Of a stretch of 64,000 nt of DNA, positions 52,884 through 63,861 are shown piece after piece; the stretch's first letter is position 1, and each line of letters begins with the position of its first letter. The position numbers and the translations under genes are program-made. The notes under the pieces are model-generated. The model was not told where the DNA came from, did no database searches, and saw only the letters and a program-made list of their open reading frames with translations. Origin of the DNA: Streptomyces dysideae (GTDB lineage: Bacteria; Actinomycetota; Actinomycetes; Streptomycetales; Streptomycetaceae). Where the stretch lies: NCBI RefSeq assembly GCF_001514305.1, contig NZ_KQ949088.1, forward strand, positions 155,222-219,221, given 5' to 3'.

Positions 52884-54011
52884 ATGCTCGACGAATCGCT
52901 GCTTGACGCCCCCGAGGCCTTGGCCGAGGCCGACCGCCGCGCCCTGCTCCGTGGCGCCGCCGAGGCCGGCGCTCGCGTCCGCACCGCGGTCCGGCACGCC
53001 GCCGAGGCCGGTGTGCAGGACCTCAAACCCGACGGCCGCCCCCGCGCCGTGCTCATCGCGGGCCCCGGCGCCGCCGCCACCTGCGTCGCCGACCTCCTCG
53101 GCACCCTCGCCGGCGCCGGCAGCCCCGTCACCCGACTGGCCCCCTCCGGCGTCGCCCCGGCCGCGGGCGCCCTGCGCTGGGAACTTCCCGGCTGGGCCGG
53201 CTCAGTGGACCTGCTCCTGATCGCCACCCCCGACGGCAGCGAACCCGGCCTGTCCCTGCTCGCCGAGCAGGCCTACCGGCGCGGCTGCACCGTCGTCGCC
53301 GTGGCCCCCGTCGGCTCCCCGATCACCGAGTCGGTGCACAACTCGCACGGCATGTTCGTCCCCATGGCGACCGCCCCGTACGAGCAGGACCAACCCCAGG
53401 CCGCGTCCGCCCCCGGCGTCCTGTGGGCGCTGCTCACCCCGCTGCTCGCGCTCCTGGACCGCACCGGCCTGCTCGCCGCCCCGCCCGAGGCCCTCGGGAA
53501 GGTCGCCGACCGCCTCGACCAGATCGCCGAGCGCTGCGGCCCCGCCATCGCGACGTACAGCAACCCCGCCAAGACGCTGGCCGCCGAGCTCGCCGACGCG
53601 CTCCCGATGATCTGGACCGAGGGCGTCTCGGCCGGTCCGGCGGGCCGCCGTTTCGCCGCCGCGCTCGCCGAGCTCTCCGGCCGCCCCGCCGTCGTCGCCG
53701 AGCTGCCCGAGGCACTGGCCGCGCACAGCACCCTGCTGGCCGGCCCGCTCGCCGCCAGCGCCGACCCCGACGACTTCTTCCGCGACCGTGTCGAGGAGGC
53801 TCCCGCCCTCCACGCGCGCGTGGTGCTGCTGCGCGACCGCCCGATCGACGGCCTCACCGCCGCCCCCGCCGCCCGCGACCTGGCCCTCAGCCACGACACG
53901 CCGCTCAGCGAGCTGGAACCGGAGCCGGGCGACGAGCTGGAGACCCTCGCGGAACTGATCGCCGTGACGGATTTCGCCGCCGTTTACCTGGCGCTCGCTT
54001 CCGGCGCCTGA
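52884..54011 (+). CDS. SIS-domain phosphosugar isomerase-like protein
   Basis: This 375-residue protein resembles bifunctional phosphoglucose/phosphomannose isomerase-type SIS proteins found between manB and manA in actinobacteria. The first SIS half (about 50-160) includes VDLLLIATPDGSEPGLSLL, where the usual SGxT/ETL motif is weak. The second half (about 200-370) includes IATYSNPAKTLAAELADALPMIWTEG. ATG at 52884. A role in the mannose pathway follows from position. It lacks the clear catalytic motif of active isomerases. Confidence 0.78.
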   Translation: MLDESLLDAPEALAEADRRALLRGAAEAGARVRTAVRHAAEAGVQDLKPDGRPRAVLIAGPGAAATCVADLLGTLAGAGSPVTRLAPSGVAPAAGALRWELPGWAGSVDLLLIATPDGSEPGLSLLAEQAYRRGCTVVAVAPVGSPITESVHNSHGMFVPMATAPYEQDQPQAASAPGVLWALLTPLLALLDRTGLLAAPPEALGKVADRLDQIAERCGPAIATYSNPAKTLAAELADALPMIWTEGVSAGPAGRRFAAALAELSGRPAVVAELPEALAAHSTLLAGPLAASADPDDFFRDRVEEAPALHARVVLLRDRPIDGLTAAPAARDLALSHDTPLSELEPEPGDELETLAELIAVTDFAAVYLALASGA

Positions 54012-54120
54012 TCATGCCCAGGATGCCCTGACCGCCGTACGAGCACAGCACCGCCGTACACACAGACCCGCAGCGCCGCTGTAGGAACACCGCACCGGCA
54101 GAGAGAACCCAGAGAGCCCC

Positions 54121-55272
54121 ATGGACCGCCTCGACAACACCATCCGCCCCTACGCCTGGGGTTCCCCCACCGCCATCCCCCTGCTGCTCGGCGTCGAGCC
54201 GACCGGCGAACCGCAGGCGGAGATGTGGATGGGCGCCCACCCCGGCGCACCCTCGCGCACCGGACGCGGCACCCTCGTAGAGGTCATCGACGCGGATCCC
54301 GACAAGGAGCTCGGCCCGGCGTCGGCCGCCAAGTTCGGCCCCCGTCTGCCCTTCCTGCTCAAGATCCTCGCCGCCGGCGCCCCGCTCTCCCTCCAGGTGC
54401 ATCCCAACCTGGAGCAGGCGAAGGAGGGTTACGAGGACGAGGAGCGCCGCGGCATCCCCGTGGCCGCCGGACACCGCAACTACAAGGACGCCAACCACAA
54501 GCCCGAACTGATCTGCGCCCTCACCGAGTTCGACGGCCTGTGTGGCTTCCGCGACCCCCTGAGGGCCGCCGACCTGCTCGACGGACTCGGCGTCGACTCC
54601 CTCAAGCCGTACGTCGACCTGCTGCACGCCCACCCCGAGGACGCGGCCCTGCGCGAGGTCCTCACCGCGATCCTCAGCGCCGACCCGGACGAGATGGCCC
54701 GCACGGTCGCCGAGGCCGCGGCCGCCTGCACCCGCCTCGGCGGCGACTACGCCCCCTACGCCGACATCGCCCACCACTACCCGGGCGATCCCGGCGTCAT
54801 CGCCGCGATGCTCCTCAACCACGTCCGACTCCAGCCCGGCGAGGCCCTGTTCCTCGGCGCCGGCATCCCGCACGCCTACCTCAGCGGTCTCGGCGTCGAG
54901 ATCATGGCCAACTCCGACAACGTCCTGCGCTGCGGCCTGACCCCCAAGCACGTCGACGTCCCCGAACTCCTGCGCATCGTCCGCTTCGAGGCCGCCGACC
55001 CGGGGGTGCTCCGCCCGGAGGCGTCCCCCGACGGCGAGGAGGTCTACGAGACCCCCATCGACGAGTTCCGGCTGTCCCGGTACGTCCTCCCCGAAGGCAC
55101 CGGCGCCCACGACCTCACCCGCCCGACCCCGCAGATCCTGCTCTGCACGGCGGGCTCCGTCCGCGCCGGGGAGCACGAGCTGACCCCCGGTCAGTCCGTG
55201 TTCGTCCCGGCGGGCGAAAAGGCTGAAGTGTCCGGTACCGGCACGGTATTCCGGGCCACGGTCGTCGCCTGA
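54121..55272 (+). CDS. manA: Mannose-6-phosphate isomerase, class I
   Basis: ManA converts fructose-6-phosphate and mannose-6-phosphate with zinc. The 383-residue protein has YAWGSPTAIP at 11-20, zinc ligands in LQVHPNLEQA near 90, HKPELICAL near 125, and FLGAGIPHAYLSGLGVEIM near 245 with the last His. ATG at 54121 follows a GAGAGAA site. It is 110 bases after the SIS gene, consistent with an operon running from manB. Confidence 0.95.
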   Translation: MDRLDNTIRPYAWGSPTAIPLLLGVEPTGEPQAEMWMGAHPGAPSRTGRGTLVEVIDADPDKELGPASAAKFGPRLPFLLKILAAGAPLSLQVHPNLEQAKEGYEDEERRGIPVAAGHRNYKDANHKPELICALTEFDGLCGFRDPLRAADLLDGLGVDSLKPYVDLLHAHPEDAALREVLTAILSADPDEMARTVAEAAAACTRLGGDYAPYADIAHHYPGDPGVIAAMLLNHVRLQPGEALFLGAGIPHAYLSGLGVEIMANSDNVLRCGLTPKHVDVPELLRIVRFEAADPGVLRPEASPDGEEVYETPIDEFRLSRYVLPEGTGAHDLTRPTPQILLCTAGSVRAGEHELTPGQSVFVPAGEKAEVSGTGTVFRATVVA

Positions 55273-55389
55273 ACGAGTCCATCGGGTGGTCCGGCGAACC
55301 GTTGTCGGACCGGGCTGCAACAATGACCCACCGGCAAAGGACAGGCAAAGGTCTGGACGGCGTACGCACCGAAGGGACAACGCGAACAC

Positions 55390-56370
55390 ATGAGCGCGTC
55401 AGGCGGCACCAAGGCGATCGTGGCGGCACTCGCCGCCAACCTAGCGATCGCGGCATCGAAGTTCGTTGCGTTCGCGTTCAGCGGCTCGTCGTCGATGCTC
55501 GCCGAAGGCGTGCACTCGCTCGCCGACTCCGGCAACCAGGCCCTGCTGCTCGTCGGCGGCAAGAAGGCCCAGCGCGAGGCCACCCCGCAACACCCCTTCG
55601 GGTACGGCCGCGAGCGCTACATCTACGCCTTCCTCGTCTCGATCGTCCTCTTCTCCGTCGGCGGCATGTTCGCCATCTACGAGGGCTACGAGAAGATCAA
55701 GCACCCGCACGAGATCGACCACTGGTACTGGCCGGTCGGCGTCCTCGTCTTCGCGATCATCGCCGAGGCGTTCTCCTTCCGTACGGCCATCAAGGAGTCC
55801 AACCTCCTGCGCGGCAAGCAGTCCTGGAAGGAATTCGTCCGCCACGCCAAGGCCCCCGAGCTGCCCGTCGTCCTCCTGGAGGACCTCGGCGCGCTGGTCG
55901 GCCTGGTCCTCGCCCTCGGCGGCGTCGGCCTGGCGCTCATCACCGGCGAGGGCGTCTGGGACGGCATCGGCACGCTCTGCATCGGCATCCTGCTCGTCCT
56001 GATCGCGCTCGTCCTGGCCGTCGAGACCAAGTCCCTGCTGCTCGGTGAGGCCGCAGGCCTCGAAGAGGTCAAGAAGATCGAGGCCGCCACCGTCGACGGC
56101 GACACCGTCACCGGCATCATCCACATGCGCACGCTCCACCTCGGCCCCGAGGAGCTCCTGGTCGCCGCCAAGATCGCCGTCGGGCAAGACGCCACGGCCG
56201 CCGAGATCGCCGCCGCGATCAACGCCGCCGAGTCGCGCATCCGCGAGGCCGTCCCGATCGCCCGCGTGATCTACCTCGAGCCGGACATCTACCTTGAGAC
56301 CGAGGCGGCCAAGGGCGCGGACCGCGAGGCCACGCCGGGCGGACCGGCGTCGCCCTCCGCTGAGCACTGA
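55390..56370 (+). CDS. Cation diffusion facilitator transporter
   Basis: This 326-residue metal/proton antiporter has six membrane helices. Helix 2 has the HSLADSGNQ metal site (HxxxD-type), and helix 5 has LLEDLGALVGL in place of HxxxD, so one site is E/D based. The cytoplasmic C-terminal domain (about 210-310) has HLGPEELLVAAKI. The Zn, Fe or Mn preference cannot be read. ATG at 55390, 118 bases downstream of manA. Confidence 0.9.
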   Translation: MSASGGTKAIVAALAANLAIAASKFVAFAFSGSSSMLAEGVHSLADSGNQALLLVGGKKAQREATPQHPFGYGRERYIYAFLVSIVLFSVGGMFAIYEGYEKIKHPHEIDHWYWPVGVLVFAIIAEAFSFRTAIKESNLLRGKQSWKEFVRHAKAPELPVVLLEDLGALVGLVLALGGVGLALITGEGVWDGIGTLCIGILLVLIALVLAVETKSLLLGEAAGLEEVKKIEAATVDGDTVTGIIHMRTLHLGPEELLVAAKIAVGQDATAAEIAAAINAAESRIREAVPIARVIYLEPDIYLETEAAKGADREATPGGPASPSAEH

Positions 56371-56430
56371 CCTCCGCCTCTACGCCCACGGGGCCCGCCG
56401 ATTGTTCGGCGGGCCCCGTCGTACGCCGTC

Positions 56431-57096
56431 TCAGGCCGCTGGAGCGGGCCACGGCGGCCGAGCGGCGGCCGCCGCCCGACGCCGTACGACCAGACAGGCG
56501 ATCCCCAGTCCGACGCCGGTCAGGACGAGCCCGGCCCCGAGCAGCATGGTCGCCGTGAGGAGCAGGGGAGCCGTGTACTCCTCGGTGATCCGGCCCCGGA
56601 CCGCGGACGCGGCCACCGTCCCGTCGTGGTCGTCCTCGAAGAACCGCGAGTCCATCGAGTTCGCCCGGTGATCACCCAGCAGGAACAGCCGCCCCCGCGG
56701 AACCGTCACGTCGTACGCCTTGCGCGCGCCGTCGGCGTCACCGTCCCTGACATACGGCTCCGCGAGCGGCTTCCCGTTCAGGGCGAGCCGTCCGCCCGTG
56801 CAGCACACCAGACGGTCGCCGCCCACACCGACGACCCGCTGCATCACCAGCTCGTCGAAGCCGTAGCGGCCCGGCGCCGCGTACAGCACGACATCGCCGC
56901 GCCGCACCTCGCTCCCGTCGACACGCTCGAAGACGATGCGGTCGCCCCGCTCGTACGACGGTTCCATACTCGTGCTCGCCACCCGCGAGGTCCCGTAGGC
57001 CTCCCGCCCGTAGGCGAAGCCGCCGAACGCCAAAACCAGCCCCAGCAGCCCCACCACGGCCGCCGCGATCCCAAGTCCCCGCCCCTTGCCGGACAT
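56431..57096 (-). CDS. Signal peptidase I-like protein with Gln at the catalytic Lys
   Basis: This 221-residue protein has an N-terminal membrane helix (about 8-30), the Ser box with S43 in ASTSMEPSYERGDRI, and GDVVLYAAP. The box that normally carries the general-base Lys reads VMQRVVGVGGD, with Q86 in its place (codon 56839-56841). The GDHRANSMDSRFF box and a second C-terminal helix (about 185-205) follow. The rest of the fold looks intact. ATG at 57096 with GGGAGG six bases upstream. Activity is uncertain because of Q86. Confidence 0.85.
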   Translation of the reverse strand: MSGKGRGLGIAAAVVGLLGLVLAFGGFAYGREAYGTSRVASTSMEPSYERGDRIVFERVDGSEVRRGDVVLYAAPGRYGFDELVMQRVVGVGGDRLVCCTGGRLALNGKPLAEPYVRDGDADGARKAYDVTVPRGRLFLLGDHRANSMDSRFFEDDHDGTVAASAVRGRITEEYTAPLLLTATMLLGAGLVLTGVGLGIACLVVRRRAAAAARPPWPAPAA

Positions 57097-57176
57097 CGCA
57101 CCCCTCCCCATGCGGCACATCCGCGCGCAGAGAGTAGCGGCTGCCGGCCAACCCCCGGTGCGGGCCCGCACGCCGG

Positions 57177-58900
57177 CTACGTGATCTCGCTCAGCACCCG
57201 CAGCACGGCTCCCTCCTCGGCCGCCAGCAGCCGCTCCCGGAACCCGGCGTCCATCAACTTCCGCGACAGCAGCGCCAGAATCCGCAGGTGCTCGTCGCCC
57301 GCGGCCGCCTCCGGTACGGAGATCATGAACACCAGCCGAGCCTTCGTACCGTCCAGAGAGCCCCATTCGACCCCCTCCACGGACCGCGCGAACCCGACGA
57401 CGGGCGCGGTCACCGCATCCGTCTTGGCATGCGGAATCGCGATCTCCTCACCGAGCCCCGTCGTGCCCTGCGCCTCCCGCCGGAGCGCGGTCGCCACCAG
57501 CTCGTCCACATCCGTTACCTTGCCGGTCCGGGCCAGCAACTCGGCCATCTCCCGGATGGCGGCCTCCTTGTCGGCCGCGTCCAGCCGGACCTTGACGGTC
57601 TGTTGGGTGAGACAGCCGGAGAGAACCTCGGCGTCGGCCCCGCAGCCGGTTGCGGCGGGGCCCGCCTGGGACTCGCGCACCGCCTGCCGCGCTACGACAA
57701 CACCGGCGCCCGGCGCCCCCGCGCACACCCTGGCGGGCACGGGCACAAGCCCCGACACGGCCCCTTCGGCGACCGCCGCCCCGCGCCGCTTCCGCCCGCT
57801 GAGGTCGACCGGAGCGACCGTCGTCAGCGCGGTGACGACCGTGCCGATCACCACGGCCACGAAGAACATCGGTACGCCGCTCACCGCGCCCAGCACGGCC
57901 ACGATCGGCCCGCCGTGCGGCACCGCGTCCTCGGCCCCGGCGGCCCCGGCGATCGCACCGGCCACCGCGCCGCCCAGCATGTTGGCGGGGATGACCTGCG
58001 CGGGCCGCGCCGCCGCGAACGGGATCGCGCCCTCGGAGATCCCGAAGCAGCCCATGAACAGCGAGGCCGGCCCGGTCTCCCGTTCCTGCTCGGTGTACAG
58101 CCGCTTCCGTATCAGCGTGGCCATGCCCTGTCCCAGCGGCATGACCGGGATCGCGCCAGCGCACATGCCCATGACCGTCTGGTTGCCGGTCGCGATGAGA
58201 CCGGCGCCGAACAGGAACGCCGTCTTGTTGACCGGTCCGCCCATGTCGAACGCGATCATGAGGCCGAGAATCGCCCCGAGCAGGATCGCGCTGGTGCTGG
58301 TCATCCCGCTGAGCCAGTCGGTCAGATGCTCGAAGACCCAGGAGATCGGCTTGCCGATCACGTACACGAAGAACAGGCCGAGCGCCGTGGTCGCCACGAT
58401 CGGGATCACGATGATCGGCATGATGGGCTGCACGAACTTCGGGACCTTGATCTTCTTGATCCAGAGCACCAGATATCCGGCGAGGAACCCGGTCACGATC
58501 GCCCCGATGAAGCCCGCGCCCGCCTCGGAGTCGTACAGCGACCCAGTGTTGGCGATCCAGCCGCCGATCATGCCCGGCGATGATGCCGTCCGCGGTGCTG
58601 ACATCGTTGTCAGTCAGGACGTTCTCAGCCCCGATGGATCCTTGGGTCTCCACCGTCATGTCGATACCGCGGCACTCGGCGGCTTGCGCGAGCGTCTCCG
58701 CCGCCATGTACGTGTGCGCGATGCCGGTGGGGCAGGCGGTCACCGCGAGCAGCTTCAACCGCCTGCGCTCGCCATCGCCGCCGCCCGTGGGGGGAGGGCC
58801 GGGCGATGCCGGTGGGGCAGGCGGTCACCGCGAGCAGCTTCAACCGCCTGCGCTCGCCATCGCCGCCGCCCGTGGGGGGAGGGCCGGCCGGACTGGTCAC
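57177..58900 (-). pseudogene. Fructose-type PTS EIIBCA pseudogene
   Basis: Read on the minus strand it begins with GTG 58900 (TSPAGPPPTGGGD) and the EIIB start LKLLAVTACPTGIA. The frame is lost in a perfect 85-bp tandem duplication (58718-58887). The EIIB resumes as ACPTGIAHTYMAAETLAQAA and runs to about 58576, where TADGIIAG meets PGMIGGWIANTG. About 130-150 residues (EIIB end and EIIC start) are deleted there and the frame shifts. EIIC then continues, followed by an EIIA with its His in IAIPHAKTDAV. Three lesions make this a dead gene. Confidence 0.88.
58718..58887. repeat. Perfect 85-bp tandem duplication
   Basis: Copies 58718-58802 and 58803-58887 are identical over all 85 bases. Because 85 is not a multiple of three, it shifts the frame of the PTS EIIB domain. 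The identity points to a very recent event. Confidence 0.93.
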
Positions 58901-59235
58901 GTCGATCTCCTCACGCCTTCGTCCCGCGGAACGCCGTCCCGGACGCCCCGCAAGATCGATCAGTTGTTCCGATCCCCTGGCATCCTGCAACACCTCGCCC
59001 CAGGCTCAAAGGTGTGAAGGTCCCCGAATGCCTTGGTCAGTTGGCTCCCGTTCTGCCGTTCGCAGGGGTCCAGTTATCGCTCCTGCAACCATCCGTCACC
59101 GACACCTCTCCCAAGAGGCGGACTGGGGCTGCCCCGCCCCACCGGTGTAGCTTGGGACGGAGCCAGACGTCGCTGCTGATGGCGGGCGGGCGGTCCCGAC
59201 GCGGACCGACCGAGGGAGAGAGGGCCTCCGACGGA

Positions 59236-59302
59236 CTGCGCTGCGTGAACGCGGGCATACCCGTGCCCTCCTTCGGGCACTCCTGTGTCCGCCGCCGCGC
59301 AG
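59236..59302 (+). promoter_or_regulatory. Structured 5' leader of ahcY (candidate)
   Basis: CTGCGC (59236-59241) can pair with GCGCAG (59297-59302), enclosing a GTGCCC/GGGCAC hairpin (59263-59268 with 59275-59280). The structure ends 45 bases before the ahcY start. I could not match it to the S-adenosylhomocysteine riboswitch with confidence. The rest of the 446-base gap 58901-59346 shows nothing I can name. Confidence 0.4.
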
Positions 59303-59346
59303 ACCAGCCGTACCCACCTCGCCCCAACCCCGAGGAGCAGCTCGTA

Positions 59347-60804
<1,458 letters not shown>

Positions 60805-60881
60805 GCACGGAGGTGAGCGCACCTCTGCCTGAGACGAACGCGCCCGTGCACTGACGCGCTCCTCAGCAGCAGGTCCTCCGA

Positions 60882-60920
60882 GGGCAGGCCCCCCGCACCC
60901 CCGTGCCGGGGGGCCTGCCC
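60882..60920 (+). terminator. Terminator hairpin of ahcY
   Basis: A perfect 13-bp GC stem (60882-60894 with 60908-60920) and a 13-base loop that can itself fold lie 78 bases after the ahcY stop. Confidence 0.88.
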
Positions 60921-60967
60921 GTCCGGCCCCGCAAGGCCGGACCACCCCGTCAAGACCCAGGACCCCC

Positions 60968-61582
60968 ATGCCCCGCGGCCGTTATTCGCTCCACGATCCG
61001 CACGATCACACCCCCCTCGCAGAAGAGCACTTCCACTGCGCCCCCGGCCCCTCCGGCTGGCGCTATGTCTCCCAGCTGACCACCCCCACGGGCGACCACA
61101 GCGGCTCCGTAGACCTCACCCTCGACGAACTCGGCCGCCCCATCCGCCTCGAACTCCACGCCGCCGGCTGGCAGGTGCGCGGCGCCGCCCTCGACGGCGT
61201 CACCTGGGTCCGCACGGACCCCACAGGGGCTCATGCCACGGAAGGCAACGTGCGCGCCCACGCCTTCACCGGCACATCCCCCGCGTTCCTTGTCGCCACC
61301 ACTCGTCTCCTGCGCCTCACCCCTTCCGCCTCGGCAACCCGCGTACGCCTCGTGGCCTTCACAGATCCGGTGCTGGCCCCGCGCACCGTGGACCAGTCCT
61401 GGGCTCTGGTGAAAAGAGAAACACACGGCACTGACAACGCCCCCCTGACCGTGGACGAGTACCAGGTCACAGCCCTGGACACGGGCGAACAGCACGCCGT
61501 GCACATCGCTGGCGACGTGGTCCTCGCGGCACCCGGCATCGAGCTCGAGGACCTCGACTCGCCCCCGTCCGTGTTCGCCTGA
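60968..61582 (+). CDS. Hypothetical protein, conserved-looking soluble domain
   Basis: I do not recognise this 204-residue protein. It is beta-rich with no signal peptide or membrane helix. Its N-terminus contains His and Asp (SLHDPHDHTP and EEHFHC) that might bind metal, and later segments alternate strands (SGSVDLTLDELGRPIRLEL, VRLVAFTDPVL). ATG at 60968. It sits between ahcY and the RDD gene, and its stop lies 63 bases from the convergent RDD stop. No function is proposed. Confidence 0.7.
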   Translation: MPRGRYSLHDPHDHTPLAEEHFHCAPGPSGWRYVSQLTTPTGDHSGSVDLTLDELGRPIRLELHAAGWQVRGAALDGVTWVRTDPTGAHATEGNVRAHAFTGTSPAFLVATTRLLRLTPSASATRVRLVAFTDPVLAPRTVDQSWALVKRETHGTDNAPLTVDEYQVTALDTGEQHAVHIAGDVVLAAPGIELEDLDSPPSVFA

Positions 61583-61645
61583 GCGGAGCGATGAGAAGAC
61601 AGCCGCCGATGCCACGTACGGCACAGCCCCGGACCGACAGAGGGA

Positions 61646-62641
61646 CTAGGCCGGCGGCGCGAACCCGGTCGAGGGCCGCTCGGTCGGCGGCGCGTCCTGC
61701 GGAGCCCCGGACCGAGCGTCGGCCGGAGCCGCCTCCGTCACATCGGGGACCGGCTGAACCGGCGCGGCCGCCGGGGAGCCGTACGAATCCGGCGCACCGG
61801 TCCCGACAGCCGGTCCACTCACCGGGGGCGTGTACGAGCCGGGCGCACCAGCCGCAGGCCCGGCCCCGCGAGCCGGTCCACTCGCAGCCGTACCGTCCGA
61901 GAAGGACCGCCGGACCTCTCGAGCCTGCCGCTCCTGCACCACTGCCGCCAGATACGCCGCCGCCGGCACACCCGGCGGCACCGGAGCACCGGTGCGAGCC
62001 GAAAGGTCGGAGGCCAGTTGCTCCGCCATGGCCTGGCCGACCTGCGGGTCCAACTGCTGCATCCGCGTCAGGTACTGCCGGATGGCAAGCCACAGCGCAT
62101 CGGGAACCGCCGACAGATCAAGCCCTGAGAACCGCCCGGCCAGCCAGGGCGGAGGCGGCGGCACGAAGCCTGTACGCGTGGCCGGCACCCGTTCCCGTAC
62201 GACCAGAGTCCCGGCGAACACGTCCCCGAGCCGCCGTCCGCGCGCCGACACGAACGAGGCGATGCAGGCGATGACCCCGAACGTCATCAGAATCTCGATC
62301 ACACCGATCAGACCCCGCACCAGCGCATGCCGGAACCGGATCGGTCCGCCGTCGTCCCGCACCACCCGAAGCCCGCACGCCAACTTCCCGAGCGAACGTC
62401 CGTGGCTGAGCGTCTCAACCGCGATCGGACCGCCCACCAGCACCAGTACGAACGTCGCGATCGACACCGCGATCTGCGCCGCCTCGTCCAAAGAAGCCGT
62501 GGCAGCCAGCAGCGCAATGCTGACGACGGTGTAGACGATCACGGCCACGACCAGATCGAGCAGCACGGCCAATGCCCTGCTGGGCAGCTTGGCCGGGCGC
62601 AGCTCCAGCGCCACCGCCTCGCCCGTCACGAGCTCACTCAC
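61646..62641 (-). CDS. RDD-family membrane protein
   Basis: This 331-residue protein has an RDD domain in its first 150 residues: R-x-L-Dx-VV in RALAVLLDLVVAVIVYTVV, then VETLSHGRSLGKLACGLRVV and GRRLGDVFAGTLVVRE, spanning three membrane helices. The C-terminal half is cytoplasmic, low in complexity and rich in Pro, Ala and Gly. RDD proteins are small transport-like membrane proteins. GTG at 62641 with AAGGA upstream. It is divergent from the SpoIIM gene, 130 bases apart, a frequent pair. Confidence 0.87.
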   Translation of the reverse strand: MSELVTGEAVALELRPAKLPSRALAVLLDLVVAVIVYTVVSIALLAATASLDEAAQIAVSIATFVLVLVGGPIAVETLSHGRSLGKLACGLRVVRDDGGPIRFRHALVRGLIGVIEILMTFGVIACIASFVSARGRRLGDVFAGTLVVRERVPATRTGFVPPPPPWLAGRFSGLDLSAVPDALWLAIRQYLTRMQQLDPQVGQAMAEQLASDLSARTGAPVPPGVPAAAYLAAVVQERQAREVRRSFSDGTAASGPARGAGPAAGAPGSYTPPVSGPAVGTGAPDSYGSPAAAPVQPVPDVTEAAPADARSGAPQDAPPTERPSTGFAPPA

Positions 62642-62771
62642 GCCTGCCGTCCTTCCCCTGACCTGCCACTCGAATGGCCAGTCTGCCAAGCTGAGGGCGC
62701 ATCGCGCCGCAGTACGACAAGCTGACACCTACGACGAACCGCCGACGAACAGCCGAGGAGCGGGCAAACAG

Positions 62772-63779
62772 ATGGACCTCGACGTCTTCGTCGCCACCCA
62801 CCGGGTCGAATGGGACCGCCTCGAAGCCCTGCTCCGGCGCCAGCGCCGCCTCACCGGCGCCGAGGCAGACGAACTCGTGGCCCTCTACCAACGCACCGCC
62901 ACCCATCTCTCGCTGATCCAGTCGAGCGCCCCCGACCCGCAGCTCACCGGTCGGCTCAGCCAACTGGTGGCACGCGCGCGTAGCGCCGTCACCGGCACCC
63001 GACGCGCCTCCTGGCGCGATGCCACGCGCTTCCTCACTCACGGCTTCCCGGCCGCGGTCTACAGGTCGCGGCACTGGTGGGTACCCACAGCGCTCCTGTC
63101 CATCCTCGTGGCCGCCCTCCTGGGCTGGTGGATCGGAACCCATCCCGAAGTGCAGGCCACGATCGCCGCCCCCAGCGAGCTGCGCGAGCTCACCCGCCCA
63201 GGCGGTCAGTACGAGGCGTACTACTCCAGCCACCCCGCGACGTCCTTCGCCGCCCAGGTCTGGACGAACAACGCCTGGGCCGCCGCCCAGTGCCTGATCC
63301 TGGGCGTTTTCCTGGGCCTCCCGGTCCTCTGGATCCTCTTCCAGAACATGCTCAACCTCGGCGTCGGCTTCGGCCTGATGTCCTCGGCCGGCCGCCTCGA
63401 CACCTTCCTCGGCCTCGTCCTGCCGCACGGCTTGCTCGAACTGACCGCGGTCTTCGTCGCCGCGGGCACAGGGCTGCGCCTCGGCTGGACCGTCATCGAC
63501 CCGGGCCCACGCACCCGACGCGCGGCTCTCGCCGAGGAGGGACGCGCCGCCATTGGCATGGCAATCGGCCTGGCGCTGGTCCTCTTCATCTCCGGCGCCA
63601 TCGAAGGCTTCGTCACCCCGTCGGGCCTGCCCACCTGGGCGCGCATCGCCATCGGGGTCATCGCTGAGCTGGCCTTCCTCGCCTACGTCTACGTCCTCGG
63701 CGGCCGTGCCGCTCGCACCGGAGAGACGGGCGACCTCGAGGAAGCCGAGCGCAGCGCCGCCGTACCGACGGCGGCCTGA
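62772..63779 (+). CDS. Stage II sporulation protein M-like (SpoIIM/DUF95) membrane protein
   Basis: This 335-residue protein has an N-terminal helical region (MDLDVFVATHRVEWDRLEALL) and five or six membrane helices (about 100-310) with WTNNAWAAAQCLILG, FQNMLNLGVGFGL and LPHGLLELTAVFVAAG, matching the SpoIIM/DUF95 family. Bacillus SpoIIM acts in septal wall removal; the actinobacterial role is not known. ATG at 62772. It lies divergent to the RDD gene; such pairs recur in actinobacteria. Confidence 0.88.
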   Translation: MDLDVFVATHRVEWDRLEALLRRQRRLTGAEADELVALYQRTATHLSLIQSSAPDPQLTGRLSQLVARARSAVTGTRRASWRDATRFLTHGFPAAVYRSRHWWVPTALLSILVAALLGWWIGTHPEVQATIAAPSELRELTRPGGQYEAYYSSHPATSFAAQVWTNNAWAAAQCLILGVFLGLPVLWILFQNMLNLGVGFGLMSSAGRLDTFLGLVLPHGLLELTAVFVAAGTGLRLGWTVIDPGPRTRRAALAEEGRAAIGMAIGLALVLFISGAIEGFVTPSGLPTWARIAIGVIAELAFLAYVYVLGGRAARTGETGDLEEAERSAAVPTAA

Positions 63780-63832
63780 TGTGCGAACACGCCTGCTGAG
63801 CTGTTAGTCTCCTCTTCGCCCCACAGGAGCCG

Positions 63833-63861
63833 TTGACACGGAGCGTGTGGGGAGGTAGATT
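63833..63861 (+). promoter_or_regulatory. rRNA operon promoter
   Basis: TTGACA (63833-63838) and TAGATT (63856-63861) with a 17-base spacer match a near-consensus Streptomyces housekeeping promoter. The run after it ends in the rrn leader signature. Confidence 0.8.

Noticed and set aside
59236..59346. S-adenosylhomocysteine riboswitch
   Set aside because: A GCGCTGCG-like stretch is present, but the conserved core and pairing order could not be matched; kept only as a candidate leader.
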